Positions 36,575-47,377 are shown, counted from the stretch's first letter. The stretch: 64,000 bases of DNA from Corynebacterium fournieri (GCF_030408775.1 NZ_CP047210.1:558001-622000); one strand, 5' to 3'. Notes: generated by a model from the letters alone, not told the origin. Made by a program: numbers and translations.

Positions 36575-38134
36575 ATGGCTGCACTCAGTCCAGAAGAGCT
36601 GAGCACGGAAAGCCTCGCTGAGATCTTCGCCGCGGGCGGTCGACCTGCGGACAGCGAGCGCGAAATCAAAATCATCGACACCACGCTGCGCGACGCGCAC
36701 CAGTCCATTTGGGCCACCCGCATGCGTACCGAGCACATCATGGACCTGCTCGACGACGTCACCAACGCCGGCTTCGAGCATGTGGACCTGGTTGCACCGA
36801 TCCAGTTCGACGTGCCGGTGCGCTACCTCAGGGAGGACCCCTGGGAGCGTGTGCGCAAGGTCCACGAGGCGGCGCCGAACACGAAGTTCCGCTCCATGGT
36901 GCGATCCCGCAACCTGGCGTCCTTCGACTTTTTGCCTGACGACGTCATCCATGCCTGGGTCGAGCGCCTCTATGCGAACGGTTTCCGCGTCATCGGTGCC
37001 TTCGACGGCCTCAACGACATCGACAACATCGCCGACACCCTCATCCTGGCCAAGGAACTCGGAGCCGAGACCTACGGCTGCCTGTCCTACTGCCTGTCGC
37101 CGGTGCACACCGACGAGCTCTACATTGACAAGGCCCAGGAGCTGGTCGAGCGCACCAACGTGGACCGCATCATGCTCAAAGACGCCGGCGGCCTGCTCAC
37201 CCCGGACCGCATGAAGACGCTGATCCCGGCGATCCGCAGCGCGATCGGCAACGACCTGCCGCTGGAGGTCCACACCCACTCCCTGACCGGCCTGTCGCCG
37301 CTGACCTACATCTACGCGGCCGAGCTCGGCGTGGACTCCATTCACACGTCGATCGCCCCGCTGGCCAACGGCCAGGGCCAGCCGGCAACCCAGGCGCTGG
37401 CCCGGGACCTGCGTGCGCTGGGCTACACCGTCAACATCGACGACGAGCGCGTGGACAACGCCAGCAAGAAGCTGCAGGAGATCGCGGACCGCGAGGACAA
37501 GCCGGTGGGCAAGCCGCGCGCGTTCGACGGCGTGCACTACATGCACCAGCTGCCCGGCGGTATGCTCACCAACTTCGAGTCCCAGCTGGCCACCGCGGGC
37601 CTGTCGGACCGCTTCGAGGATCTGCTCTACGAAACTGCCCGTGTGCGCGAAGAACTCGCGTACCCGATCATGATCACCCCGTTTGCCCAGTTCGTGGGCA
37701 CCCAGGCTGTGATGAACGTGATCTCCGGCGAGCGCTACTCCGTGGTGCCCAACGAAATTAAGAAGTACGCGCTCGGCCACTACGGCGAGCCGCTCGCCCC
37801 GATCGACCCGGACGCGCTGGAAAAGATCAAGGCCAACGGCTCTTCCGAGATTCAGGAAGGCCGCCCGGAGCTCGAGCCGCGCCTGCCGGGCCTGAAGGAG
37901 CAGTACCCGGACGACGACATCGACACCCTGCTGCTGCGCGCGAACATCCCGGGCAACAACGTCGACGAGATGCGCCGCTTCGTCGCCGAAGGCCGCGCCG
38001 GCCAGGGCGAAGGTGTGCCTGGCGGCGAGCTGACCAAGCTTGTGCAGAAGATCTACGAAACCACCGCATCCGGCGAATTCCACCTCAAGACCGACGACCT
38101 TGAAATCAACCTGACCAAAAAAGGAGAGCAGTAA
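36575..38134 (+). CDS. Carboxyltransferase subunit of a biotin-dependent carboxylase (pyruvate carboxylase B / transcarboxylase 5S / OAD-alpha type)
   Basis: A 519-residue protein; ATG 36575 follows AAAGGAGG. The HMGL-like TIM barrel carries the metal and biotin-site residues: Asp35 in IIDTTLRDAHQSIWATRM, carbamylatable Lys202 in RIMLKDAGGLLTPDR, and His233/His235 in LEVHTHSLTG. The second half (TPFAQFVGTQAVMNVISGER, YALGHYGEPLAPIDPDALEK) is the conserved PYC_OADA domain. The biotin domain is absent and encoded by the next gene. The family acts on pyruvate/oxaloacetate. No OAD beta/gamma sodium-pump subunits lie nearby, so ATP-driven carboxylation with the neighbouring biotin carboxylase is likely. 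Confidence 0.88.
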   Translation: MAALSPEELSTESLAEIFAAGGRPADSEREIKIIDTTLRDAHQSIWATRMRTEHIMDLLDDVTNAGFEHVDLVAPIQFDVPVRYLREDPWERVRKVHEAAPNTKFRSMVRSRNLASFDFLPDDVIHAWVERLYANGFRVIGAFDGLNDIDNIADTLILAKELGAETYGCLSYCLSPVHTDELYIDKAQELVERTNVDRIMLKDAGGLLTPDRMKTLIPAIRSAIGNDLPLEVHTHSLTGLSPLTYIYAAELGVDSIHTSIAPLANGQGQPATQALARDLRALGYTVNIDDERVDNASKKLQEIADREDKPVGKPRAFDGVHYMHQLPGGMLTNFESQLATAGLSDRFEDLLYETARVREELAYPIMITPFAQFVGTQAVMNVISGERYSVVPNEIKKYALGHYGEPLAPIDPDALEKIKANGSSEIQEGRPELEPRLPGLKEQYPDDDIDTLLLRANIPGNNVDEMRRFVAEGRAGQGEGVPGGELTKLVQKIYETTASGEFHLKTDDLEINLTKKGEQ

Positions 38135-38136
38135 CC

Positions 38137-38697
38137 ATGTCTGAGACCACCAACTTCAACGAGCTGAAGTCCCTCCTCGAGTGGGTCAACCAGTCCGGCG
38201 ACATCGAAGAGCTGAGCATCAAGTACGGCGACATCGAGCTGGCGCTGTCCAAGACTCCGGGCGGCCTGAGCCATCTCAAGGCAGCCCCGGCGGCAGCGCC
38301 CGCACCGGCGGCAGCCCCGGCCCCGGAGGCGCCGAAGGCTGAGGCACCCGCACCGGCACAACCTGAGGCAGCACAGCAGGAGACGCCTGCACCGGCACAG
38401 GCTGAAGCGCCGAAGGACGCCGCCCCGAAGGCGGCCGCTCCGGCCGGTTCTGGCAACGGCGTCGAGGTCAAGGCCCCGATGGTGGGCACCTTCTACGCCG
38501 CCCCGAAGCCGGGTGCGGACCCGTTTGTCAAGGTCGGCGACACCGTCGAGGTCGGCCAGGTGCTCTGCATCGTCGAGGTGATGAAGCTGATGAACAACAT
38601 CGAGGCCAAGACCGCCGGCACCGTCACCGAGATCCTCGTGGACAACGAGGACGCCGTCGAGCACGGCCAGCCGCTGATGATCATCGAACCGAAGTAG
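38137..38697 (+). CDS. Biotin carboxyl carrier protein
   Basis: A 186-residue protein. The N-terminal 45 residues (NFNELKSLLEWVNQSGDIEE) are AccB-like; a 70-residue Ala/Pro/Glu linker follows; the C-terminal 80 residues are a biotinyl domain with Lys150 in IVEVMKLMNNIEAK. It begins 2 nt after the carboxyltransferase stop and precedes the biotin carboxylase by 7 nt. Confidence 0.92.
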   Translation: MSETTNFNELKSLLEWVNQSGDIEELSIKYGDIELALSKTPGGLSHLKAAPAAAPAPAAAPAPEAPKAEAPAPAQPEAAQQETPAPAQAEAPKDAAPKAAAPAGSGNGVEVKAPMVGTFYAAPKPGADPFVKVGDTVEVGQVLCIVEVMKLMNNIEAKTAGTVTEILVDNEDAVEHGQPLMIIEPK

Positions 38698-38704
38698 GTA
38701 CCCC

Positions 38705-40090
<1,386 letters not shown>

Positions 40091-40111
40091 CCGTCGCGGT
40101 GCGGAAGAAGG

Positions 40112-40146
40112 CAGGCAGCCGGGTGCGTTTCTCGCCCGGCTGCCTG
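40112..40146 (+). terminator. Terminator of the carboxylase operon
   Basis: CAGGCAGCCGGG / CCCGGCTGCCTG perfect 12-bp stem with an 11-nt loop, then TTCG. Confidence 0.85.
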
Positions 40147-40168
40147 TTCGAGTTGAGGGAGGACAAAG

Positions 40169-41092
40169 ATGCTGCTGCTTCTCGCGATGCTGGTGGGCGC
40201 GATCGTGCCCGTCCAGACCGCAATTAACACCCGTTTGCGCCAAAGCGTCGGATCCCCGATCGGGGCAACCTTCCTCTCCTTCATCATCGCGGTGGTCGCC
40301 GCCTCCGCCATCGCGTTCGCCGTCGCCGGCGAGCTCGTGCCGGACATGGCCGTGGCGGCCGCGCAGCCGTGGTGGGCGTGGCTCGGCGGATTCATGGGCG
40401 TGATGTTTATCGCCGGCAACATCGTGCTCTTCCCTCAACTCGGACCGGTGCAAACCGTGATCCTGCCCATCCTGGGACAAGTGATCATGGGCTTGCTCAT
40501 CGACCAGTTCGGACTGTTCGAATCCCCGCGCGTTGCAGTGGGGGCGCTGCGCTTGCTCGGCGCCCTGATCGTGGTCGGCGGCATTGTCATGGTGCTTGAG
40601 ATCGGGCGCAGACCAACCCTTCACGGCACTGCGCAAGGCGCCACGCTGTGGCTGCTTCGCGGCTTCGGCGTGGTCATGGGCATGGGCTCGGCGACGCAAA
40701 CTGCTGTCAACGGCCACCTCGGACGAGCCCTGGGCAGCCCCATCCAGGCCGGTCAGATCTCGCTGGTGGTGGGCCTTGTGCTGCTGTTCGCCATGGCACT
40801 GCTCATGCCCGGGCCGCGCCAGGCGTTGGCTGGCGGTGTCGCACCCGGGCCGTGGTGGATGTGGCTCGGCGGCCTGCTCGGCGCGCTGTTCGTCTTCGGC
40901 GGTGCGGCCCTTTCACCGCTGTTGGGCACCGGAACCACCGTCATCGCCGCGTTGGTGGGCAACATCATCTGCGGCCAGGTGCTCGAATCGCTCGGTGTTG
41001 GCACCGGCGGGCGCCGCAGCGTGCCCACGGCGTACCGTCTCGTCGGACTCGCCGTCGTGCTCGTCGGCGTTGCTATGGTGCGGCTGCTTTAG
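40169..41092 (+). CDS. DMT superfamily transporter (DUF606/YdcZ-like, tandem repeat)
   Basis: A 307-residue protein with ten hydrophobic helices made of two homologous halves: LVGAIVPVQTAINTRLRQSV / GMGSATQTAVNGHLGRALGS, and PWWAWLGGFMGVMFIAGNIV / PWWMWLGGLLGALFVFGGAA. This is the pattern of fused DUF606 (DMT) proteins. ATG 40169 has GGAGG 9 nt upstream. Substrate unknown; its place after the carboxylase operon's terminator gives no firm link. Confidence 0.88.
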   Translation: MLLLLAMLVGAIVPVQTAINTRLRQSVGSPIGATFLSFIIAVVAASAIAFAVAGELVPDMAVAAAQPWWAWLGGFMGVMFIAGNIVLFPQLGPVQTVILPILGQVIMGLLIDQFGLFESPRVAVGALRLLGALIVVGGIVMVLEIGRRPTLHGTAQGATLWLLRGFGVVMGMGSATQTAVNGHLGRALGSPIQAGQISLVVGLVLLFAMALLMPGPRQALAGGVAPGPWWMWLGGLLGALFVFGGAALSPLLGTGTTVIAALVGNIICGQVLESLGVGTGGRRSVPTAYRLVGLAVVLVGVAMVRLL

Positions 41093-41098
41093 GCGCGG

Positions 41099-42253
41099 TC
41101 AGCCACGCAAGTTTCTCCACCGCTCAAGCGTGAGGCTGGGGGACAACGAGCGGGACACGCACGTGGCAAACGCGCCGTTTTCGTGCTGCTCCTCGGTGAA
41201 GATGCTGTCGCGGTGATCCGGGGTGCCCTCCACCACGCGCATGATGCAGGTGCCGCAGGTGCCCTCCGCGCACTGCGACATAATCGGCACGTCCTCGTCC
41301 TCGAAAACATCCAGCACCGACTCGTCCTCGGGCACCGTGTACGTCTCGCCGTTGAGCACGACCTCGAACGCACCGTCCGCGTTGTGGTTGCCCGCCAGCG
41401 TCTCCTGCGCGGCGCGGAAACCCTCGAAGTGGATATTGGCCTGGGGCAGGTGTGCGGAGGCGACCTCGATCACCCCGTCCATAAAACCGCGCGGACCGCA
41501 GACGTAGAGATGAGTATCAGACGCCGGGGTGTCGGAGGCAGCGAGCGCTTCCTCGATGTAGCCGGCCTGCTTCTCGCGCTCGCCGGAGGCGAAGATGCTC
41601 TTGGTCTGCCCGTGCAGGTAGGTATCGATCATCTCTTGCATCAGCGCGCGCTCCTGGCTGGAGGCGAAGTACAGCACGGAATAGTCCGCCTGCTGGATCT
41701 GTAGCTCGCGGGCGAGGGAAAAGATCGGCGCGATACCCACCCCGGCGCCCACCAGGATTGAGCGCTTCGCATCCGGGGCTAGGCCGAAGTTGTTGCGCGG
41801 CGGTTTGATGCGCACGGTGTCGCCCGGCTCGATGCTGTGGGCGGCGGCGGATCCTCCGCGGGAATTGCTTTCCAGGTTGACCTCGATGCCGTAGACCGCG
41901 TCGCTCTTGCCTTCGGCGCCGAGGCGGTGCAAGGGGAAAAGGGAGTATGGCCGCACGAGCTCTTCGCCGTCGTCGGTGCGAAGCAAAAAGTCGGCGTGGC
42001 AGCCGGGTTCGTAGCCGGGGATAGGGGAGCCGTCTTTGGTTTTTAACGTGATCAGCGCGACGCCGTGGGAGCGTTCGACGGCCACGGCGGTCAGCTCGAC
42101 GGTGGGGGAGTCCGCCTCGGCTGCGGTGGACGCTGCTGCCTTGAATTGGCGGTTGCGCATTGCGTCTTCGCGGTCCTGCGCATTCGGGTCCGAGTCCTTT
42201 GTCTTGCCTGCGAAAAGCGCGGTCAAGCCGCCAAAACCTCTTCCGCTTCTCAT
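41099..42253 (-). CDS. Ferredoxin-type oxidoreductase (PDR/VanB family: FMN/FAD, NAD(P)H and plant-type 2Fe-2S domains)
   Basis: A 384-residue protein from ATG 42253 (GGAGGAC upstream). Order: short N-terminal tail, flavin domain (ELVRPYSLFPLHRLG, the RxYS flavin motif), NAD domain (SILVGAGVGIAPIFSLAREL; THLYVCGPRGFMDGVIE) and C-terminal [2Fe-2S] domain with four cysteines (SQCAEGTCGTCIMRV...GAFATC, C-x4-C-x2-C-x29-C). It is the electron-donor module of phthalate-dioxygenase-type systems. No Rieske oxygenase lies nearby; instead it is divergent from two MpaB-type oxygenases, which it may serve. Confidence 0.9.
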   Translation of the reverse strand: MRSGRGFGGLTALFAGKTKDSDPNAQDREDAMRNRQFKAAASTAAEADSPTVELTAVAVERSHGVALITLKTKDGSPIPGYEPGCHADFLLRTDDGEELVRPYSLFPLHRLGAEGKSDAVYGIEVNLESNSRGGSAAAHSIEPGDTVRIKPPRNNFGLAPDAKRSILVGAGVGIAPIFSLARELQIQQADYSVLYFASSQERALMQEMIDTYLHGQTKSIFASGEREKQAGYIEEALAASDTPASDTHLYVCGPRGFMDGVIEVASAHLPQANIHFEGFRAAQETLAGNHNADGAFEVVLNGETYTVPEDESVLDVFEDEDVPIMSQCAEGTCGTCIMRVVEGTPDHRDSIFTEEQHENGAFATCVSRSLSPSLTLERWRNLRG

Positions 42254-42337
42254 GTCGTCCTCCACTGCGAATCTCGCTGAATTTCTGGCTGAGAAAGAAA
42301 ACGCCAAAACCTGTTGCCGGCGCGTTTTGTAACCGAT

Positions 42338-42343
42338 AGTATA
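42338..42343 (-). promoter_or_regulatory. -10 element of the reductase gene
   Basis: TATACT on the minus strand, leaving a leader of about 80 nt before ATG 42253. Confidence 0.4.
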
Positions 42344-42393
42344 AACGCACGCCAAAAGTGATCGACAACACAGACAGATGTGATTATTGCTCA

Positions 42394-42418
42394 CTCAACA
42401 CTGGTGAGTGGTGTTGAG
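42394..42418. promoter_or_regulatory. Palindrome in the reductase/oxygenase divergent promoter
   Basis: CTCAACAC-TGGTGAGTG-GTGTTGAG is a perfect 8-bp inverted repeat with a 9-bp centre, located between the divergent genes, 83 bp before the oxygenase ATG. A shared operator is likely, but no regulator gene lies in the cluster. Confidence 0.55.
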
Positions 42419-42500
42419 ATCACCTTCACTGGTTTTGCGGCAAGGTCAACATGCTCATCCGCCCACTGTTAGGGCCCCTATCTTCAATGGAAGGGAAAAC

Positions 42501-43880
42501 ATGACTGCCAGCGTCGATGCTCGTAAGGAGCATCAGTACCAACACCCGGTGCGCCCGGAAATCCTGCCGATGTCGGAGAACCCCTTCGAGGACTTCCGCT
42601 ACTTCTACCGCGACGGTATGCCGCTGCGCCCGGCTCCAAAGCGCCGCACCCGTAAGCCGGGCTGGGCGACACTTCGTCACAACCTTTTCGACCGGTGGCA
42701 CACCGTCGCCGACGAGTGGGAGGGCTACACCAGCTTCCAAACCAAGCTGTTGGACGACCATATGTGGCAGACCGACGAAACTGGCTGGAAGCTCGCGGAG
42801 GCCTTCAAGCGCGACGGCGCAGAAAAATCCCGCGCCGATTTTGAAACCGCGCTCAACGAGGGCATAGACAAAGTCGCCGACCCGTCGCCGGAGCTTGTGG
42901 AGTTCTTCTCCGAGGTGGACAACATCCCGGACTGGATTGACCTCGAGGCCGCCGAGCGCGGGCGCATCGCCTACTACAACGTCACCCCGTCAGCGGAGCT
43001 GCTCTCCATCGGCTTCGCCTACTGGGCCACCACGATGGAAGATCGCACCTCTGCGGCCACCGGCGAGACTGCCATGTTCGAAATTGAGTCGTTCACCCGC
43101 ATCATCGAGACGGTGAAGTTCTTCGTCGACCTGGGCAAAAAGGGCGTGTTCCACCGCTACAGCGACGGGTTGAAGGCAGCTGTGCGCGTGCGCCTGCTGC
43201 ACGCGCAGGCCAACCGCGGCCTGGAAAAGCTGTGGGGTCCGGAGCACTACAACGAGTTCGGCCGCCCGATCGGCTCGTCCTTCCTGGTTTCCGGCGAGGG
43301 CTGGTTCGCGCTGATGCCCATCGGTGTGGACGAGTTCTTCGGCCGCCCGCACTCCGGCGAGGAGTGGGACGACGTGGCCATGTACTGGGCGTGGGTGCTC
43401 TACCTCATGGGCGCGGAAGAGCGGCTGATCCCCAAAAACGGCGACGAGATGCGCAAGATGACTGACTTCATCTACGCCAACGGCGGCTACTCGTCGGACT
43501 ACCACGTCCGCGTGGCCACCGCACTCATGGGCATCCTCGAGGACCTGGACCCGAAGATGCCGGCGCAGGTGCTCGGCGCGCTGTCGCTGATCATCGGCGA
43601 CGAAGACACCAAATTTATGGTCAAAGGCTCCCGTTTCGAGGGCACCGCCTACCTGCACTGGAAGATCGCCTTCTTGCTCAAGGCGAAGGCCGAGGCGCTG
43701 ATCTACCGGGTGCGCGACGCGCTACCCGGCGCCCAGGCCGCCAAGGCGAAAAAGGCGGCGGACGGCAAGCCGCCGTGGTCCGACGTGTTCAAGCAGATCG
43801 AGGATTACGTCGCCGAAAAGGCGCCGCACGTCAAGGCCGAGTACAAGCTGCACGACACGTCCAAGGAGGGCCTGCGCTAA
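42501..43880 (+). CDS. MpaB/DUF2236 family oxygenase (paralogue 1)
   Basis: A 459-residue protein; ATG 42501 has GAAGGGA upstream. It belongs to the haem-binding DUF2236 family, which includes fungal MpaB and rubber oxygenase Lcp. The family core VRVRLLHAQANRG contains His234, the expected axial haem ligand. The preceding segment RIIETVKFFVDLG and following GEGWFALMPIGVDEFFG agree. The N-terminal 90 residues are hydrophilic and rich in aromatics (FRYFYRDGMPLRP). No signal peptide is seen, so it acts in the cytoplasm. It precedes paralogue 2 by 40 nt. Substrate unknown. Confidence 0.82.
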   Translation: MTASVDARKEHQYQHPVRPEILPMSENPFEDFRYFYRDGMPLRPAPKRRTRKPGWATLRHNLFDRWHTVADEWEGYTSFQTKLLDDHMWQTDETGWKLAEAFKRDGAEKSRADFETALNEGIDKVADPSPELVEFFSEVDNIPDWIDLEAAERGRIAYYNVTPSAELLSIGFAYWATTMEDRTSAATGETAMFEIESFTRIIETVKFFVDLGKKGVFHRYSDGLKAAVRVRLLHAQANRGLEKLWGPEHYNEFGRPIGSSFLVSGEGWFALMPIGVDEFFGRPHSGEEWDDVAMYWAWVLYLMGAEERLIPKNGDEMRKMTDFIYANGGYSSDYHVRVATALMGILEDLDPKMPAQVLGALSLIIGDEDTKFMVKGSRFEGTAYLHWKIAFLLKAKAEALIYRVRDALPGAQAAKAKKAADGKPPWSDVFKQIEDYVAEKAPHVKAEYKLHDTSKEGLR

Positions 43881-43920
43881 CCGGCGCGGCCCAGCCATAT
43901 CCCCACACAAGGAGCGAACA

Positions 43921-45147
43921 ATGACTCAGACCTTTACCGAGAACCCGCTCGCGCAGGACCACTACAACCGCGCGGACTGGCCTGCGGCGCGTGGCAGCCG
44001 CGAAGCTTTCGTCGCAAAGTTCGGCGAAGCCCGCGCCAAGCGTTTCGAGCAGGCGTACTGGGCGATGGACCCCATCGCCGACGCCCTGTACACCAGCGGC
44101 CACAAGAGCAAGGAGGTCATGCCGAACCTGCGTGAGGCGCTCGCCCGCGGCGAGGCAGGTGAGGACACACTGCCAGAGGTCAAGGCGCTTATCGACGACA
44201 TTAATGCCGCCCTCGACGGAGTGGACTGGCAGCGCCTGGAGCGCGGACAGAAAGCGGCGTTGGCCATCCCGGTCCTGGCGCAGAACCTTTCGCTCGGCCC
44301 GGGCGCGCTGATTCACACCTACTCCGCGCCGTCGATCGCGGACATCCTGGTCAACACCGGCGAGCTGACGGAAGGTGCCGTGCACCGCCTGGCCTACACC
44401 ACAAACTGGATCTACTCGGTCTACCTCAAAGACGGCCTGAAGCCGGGCAACGTCAGCTACATCCACACCGGCATGGTCCGCGCGATGCACGCGCACGTGC
44501 GCCGCGTGCAGACGCAGCTGGGCCTGGACTATTCCGAGTGGGGCGCGCCGATTAGCGAGCTGGACATGTTCCGCACCTGGTTCGACTTCACGTACATCGC
44601 GTTTACCTACCTGCGCAACCTCGGGTACCGCCTCACGCTTGAGGAGGAGCAGGACCTGTTCTACCTGTGGAAGGTGGTGGGTCTGATGCTGGGCATCCCG
44701 GGCGACCTCCTTGAGCCGGAGACGGACATCGATGCCTCGCAGGAGACCATTGACGCGATCCACTTCGTCGACGGCGAGCCGAACGACGCTTCCCGCGCTC
44801 TGGTCGAGGCACTGTTCAACGGCTTCCGAGTCAACGCGAAGGCGCTGCTGCCGTTCCCGGACGAATCCATCGACGACTGGATGTACACCGCCACCCGCCT
44901 CATGCACGGCGACGAGGTGGCAGACCAGTTCGACGTGCCGCACGCCGTGTCCCGCCCGTTTGCGGAGCTGGACCTGCCGCTCGTGCAGCAGCGCTTCGAC
45001 CTGTTGCGGGCAAACCCGGAGGCGCTGGCGAAGGAAGTGGAGCAAAACCACCAGACGCTGCTCGACGCGTTGACGCAGGAAACCTCCTACATGGGGCAGG
45101 ACAAGGGCATCAAAATGAGCGACGGGGCTTACAGGCCCGGCGCGTAG
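43921..45147 (+). CDS. MpaB/DUF2236 family oxygenase (paralogue 2)
   Basis: A 408-residue protein with AAGGAG upstream. The family core is VRAMHAHVRRVQTQLG with His190 as the predicted axial ligand; flanking elements are TTNWIYSVYLKDGLKPG and the later WKVVGLMLGIPGDLLEP. It is only distantly similar to paralogue 1, so this is an old or separately acquired pair, possibly forming a hetero-oligomer or acting in sequence. Followed after 45 bp by the aldehyde dehydrogenase gene, whose product could be the next step. Confidence 0.82.
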   Translation: MTQTFTENPLAQDHYNRADWPAARGSREAFVAKFGEARAKRFEQAYWAMDPIADALYTSGHKSKEVMPNLREALARGEAGEDTLPEVKALIDDINAALDGVDWQRLERGQKAALAIPVLAQNLSLGPGALIHTYSAPSIADILVNTGELTEGAVHRLAYTTNWIYSVYLKDGLKPGNVSYIHTGMVRAMHAHVRRVQTQLGLDYSEWGAPISELDMFRTWFDFTYIAFTYLRNLGYRLTLEEEQDLFYLWKVVGLMLGIPGDLLEPETDIDASQETIDAIHFVDGEPNDASRALVEALFNGFRVNAKALLPFPDESIDDWMYTATRLMHGDEVADQFDVPHAVSRPFAELDLPLVQQRFDLLRANPEALAKEVEQNHQTLLDALTQETSYMGQDKGIKMSDGAYRPGA

Positions 45148-45192
45148 TGATAGAGTTCACAGCAGACGTAAACGTAACCCGAAAGGAAAAAC

Positions 45193-46566
45193 ATGGCCAA
45201 CCAGTACCGCGTGCAAAACCCCGTGACCAACGAAGTGGTGGAAACCTTCGACTTCGCCACCGACCAGGAAATCCAGGACGTCCTGAACCGCTCCGAGGAG
45301 GCCTTCAAGACCTGGCGCCAGACCTCCTACGAGGAGCGTGCAGAGATTGTGGGTAAGGCGGCGCAGCTGCTGAAGGAGCGCGCAACCGAGCTGGCAAAGA
45401 TTGCCGCCGAGGAGATGGGCAAGCCCATCCCGGAAGGCGAGTGGGAGATGAACTTTTCCGGCGACATCCTGCAGTTCTACGCCGACAACGCAGCGGAGCA
45501 CTCCGCTGACAAGAAGGTTGACGTCCCAGGCGGCAAGGCCGTGGTGCGCCGCCTGCCGCTGGGCACGCTGTTGGGCATCATGCCGTGGAACTACCCGATC
45601 TACCAGATCGCGCGTTTCGCCGGCCCGAATCTGATGAACGGCAACTGCATCATCCTCAAGCACGCGGAAATCACCCCGAAGTCCGCCGCCGCATTCGAGC
45701 AGGTGCTCAAGGACGCGGGCCTGCCGGACGGGGTGTACATCAACGTCTACGCCACCCACGAGCAGATCGAGGACATCATCGCCGACCCGCGCGTGCAGGG
45801 TGTTTCGCTCACCGGCTCCGAGCGCGCCGGTGCGAAGGTTGCGGAGACCGCGGGCAAGAACCTGAAAAAGGTCGTGCTTGAGCTCGGCGGCACCGACCCG
45901 TACGTCATCCTCGACGCCGCCGATGTGAAGGCTGCCGCCCAGGAGGCGTGGGACAAGCGCGTGCACAACGCTGGCCAGGCTTGCACCTCGAACAAGCGCA
46001 TCATTGTCATGGAGGACATCTACGACCAGTTCGTCGACGAGATGGTCGCCATCGCTGAGGGCTACAAGAAGGGCGATCCGGCTAACCCGGGCGAAAACGA
46101 GTACTTCCCCATGTCCTCGCGCCACGCGGCCGAGAACCTGGACGACCAGGTCAAGCGCGCCGTTGCCCAGGGTGCGAAGCTGCGCACCGGCGGTGAGCTG
46201 GACGCCACGTCGGCCTACTACACCCCGGCGGTGCTCACGGATGTCCCGGTCGGCTCGGACGTCTACTACGAGGAGTTCTTCGGCCCGGTGGCGGAGATTT
46301 ACAAGGTATCCACCGAACAGGAGGCGGTGGAGCTGGCCAACAACTCCTACCAGGGCCTCGGCGGCGCCGTTTTCTCCGACGACACCGAGCGCGCGATCAA
46401 GGTTGCAGACCAGATCGACACCGGCATGATCCACGTCAACCTCGGCCAGTACTTCTCCGCGGTGCTGCCGTTCGGCGGTGTGAAGCGCTCCGGCTTCGGC
46501 CGCGAGCTGTCTGTGTTCGCCCTTGACGAGTTCGTGAACAAGCAGTACCTCTACGTCAACGACTAA
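45193..46566 (+). CDS. NAD(P)-dependent succinate-semialdehyde-type aldehyde dehydrogenase
   Basis: A 457-residue ALDH superfamily enzyme: Glu230 in KKVVLELGGTDPYVIL, Cys264 in VHNAGQACTSNKRIIV, cofactor loop SLTGSERAGAKVAETAG and the N-terminal GTLLGIMPWNYPIYQ. The closest named group is succinate-semialdehyde dehydrogenase (GabD2-like). It has AAAGGAAA before ATG and directly follows the oxygenases. It may oxidise an aldehyde produced by them or serve general semialdehyde metabolism. Confidence 0.9.
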   Translation: MANQYRVQNPVTNEVVETFDFATDQEIQDVLNRSEEAFKTWRQTSYEERAEIVGKAAQLLKERATELAKIAAEEMGKPIPEGEWEMNFSGDILQFYADNAAEHSADKKVDVPGGKAVVRRLPLGTLLGIMPWNYPIYQIARFAGPNLMNGNCIILKHAEITPKSAAAFEQVLKDAGLPDGVYINVYATHEQIEDIIADPRVQGVSLTGSERAGAKVAETAGKNLKKVVLELGGTDPYVILDAADVKAAAQEAWDKRVHNAGQACTSNKRIIVMEDIYDQFVDEMVAIAEGYKKGDPANPGENEYFPMSSRHAAENLDDQVKRAVAQGAKLRTGGELDATSAYYTPAVLTDVPVGSDVYYEEFFGPVAEIYKVSTEQEAVELANNSYQGLGGAVFSDDTERAIKVADQIDTGMIHVNLGQYFSAVLPFGGVKRSGFGRELSVFALDEFVNKQYLYVND

Positions 46567-46682
46567 AGGCGATCGCCTGAGCGCCTCGTACCCCTGTGGA
46601 AGGGGAGCGGGGCGCTTTGCATGTGTGGGGTTCCCAGCCAAGATTCACTATCGTCACATCAGCAACAGGTAGAGTGAGCCAC

Positions 46683-47375
46683 GTGATCCGATTCGACCAT
46701 GTGACCAAGGCGTACCCCACGTCGTCGCGCCCAGCGCTCGACGACGTCACGCTCGACATCCCCGACGGCGAGTTCGTGTTCCTTATCGGCGCGTCCGGCT
46801 CCGGTAAGTCCACTTTCCTCCAGCTGCTCATCCGCGAGGAAAACGTCTCCTCCGGCGACATCTACTTCGACGACTTCCACGTCAATGCCTTAAACGGCAA
46901 GCAGGTGAACAAGCTGCGCCAATCCATCGGCTACGTTTTCCAGGACTTTCGCCTCCTGCCGCGGCTGAACGTCTACGACAATGTCGCGTTCGCGCTGCAG
47001 GTCATTGGCAAGTCGAAGGAGCGCATTGCCAAGCTCGTCCCCGACGCGCTGGAGCTTGTCGGTCTGGCCTCTAAGGCCAACCGCATGCCGCAGGAGCTGT
47101 CGGGTGGCGAGCAGCAGCGCGTGGCCATTGCGCGTGCGTTCGTGGATAAGCCCAGGCTCATGCTTTGCGACGAGCCTACGGGCAACCTCGACCCCGGCAC
47201 CGCCGACGAAATCATGGCGCTGCTCGCCCGCATCAACCGCATGGGCACCACCGTGGTCATGTCCACCCACAACGCCCGCGCGGTGGACGAGATGCGCAAG
47301 CGAGTGGTGGAACTGCAACTGGGCAAGATCGTGCGCGACGAGGTCAACGGCGTGTACGGAGACGTGAGGAGGTAG
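46683..47375 (+). CDS. ftsE: Cell division ATP-binding protein FtsE
   Basis: A 230-residue ABC ATPase that with FtsX controls peptidoglycan hydrolases (RipC in actinobacteria) at division. GTG 46683 opens with [20 protein letters not shown]. Walker [11 protein letters not shown], signature ELSGGEQQR, Walker [13 protein letters not shown] and the H-loop MSTHNAR are complete. TAGAGT (46670-46675) ends 7 nt before the GTG: probably leaderless. It is followed within 2 bp by ftsX. Confidence 0.95.
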   Translation: MIRFDHVTKAYPTSSRPALDDVTLDIPDGEFVFLIGASGSGKSTFLQLLIREENVSSGDIYFDDFHVNALNGKQVNKLRQSIGYVFQDFRLLPRLNVYDNVAFALQVIGKSKERIAKLVPDALELVGLASKANRMPQELSGGEQQRVAIARAFVDKPRLMLCDEPTGNLDPGTADEIMALLARINRMGTTVVMSTHNARAVDEMRKRVVELQLGKIVRDEVNGVYGDVRR

Positions 47376-47377
47376 CC

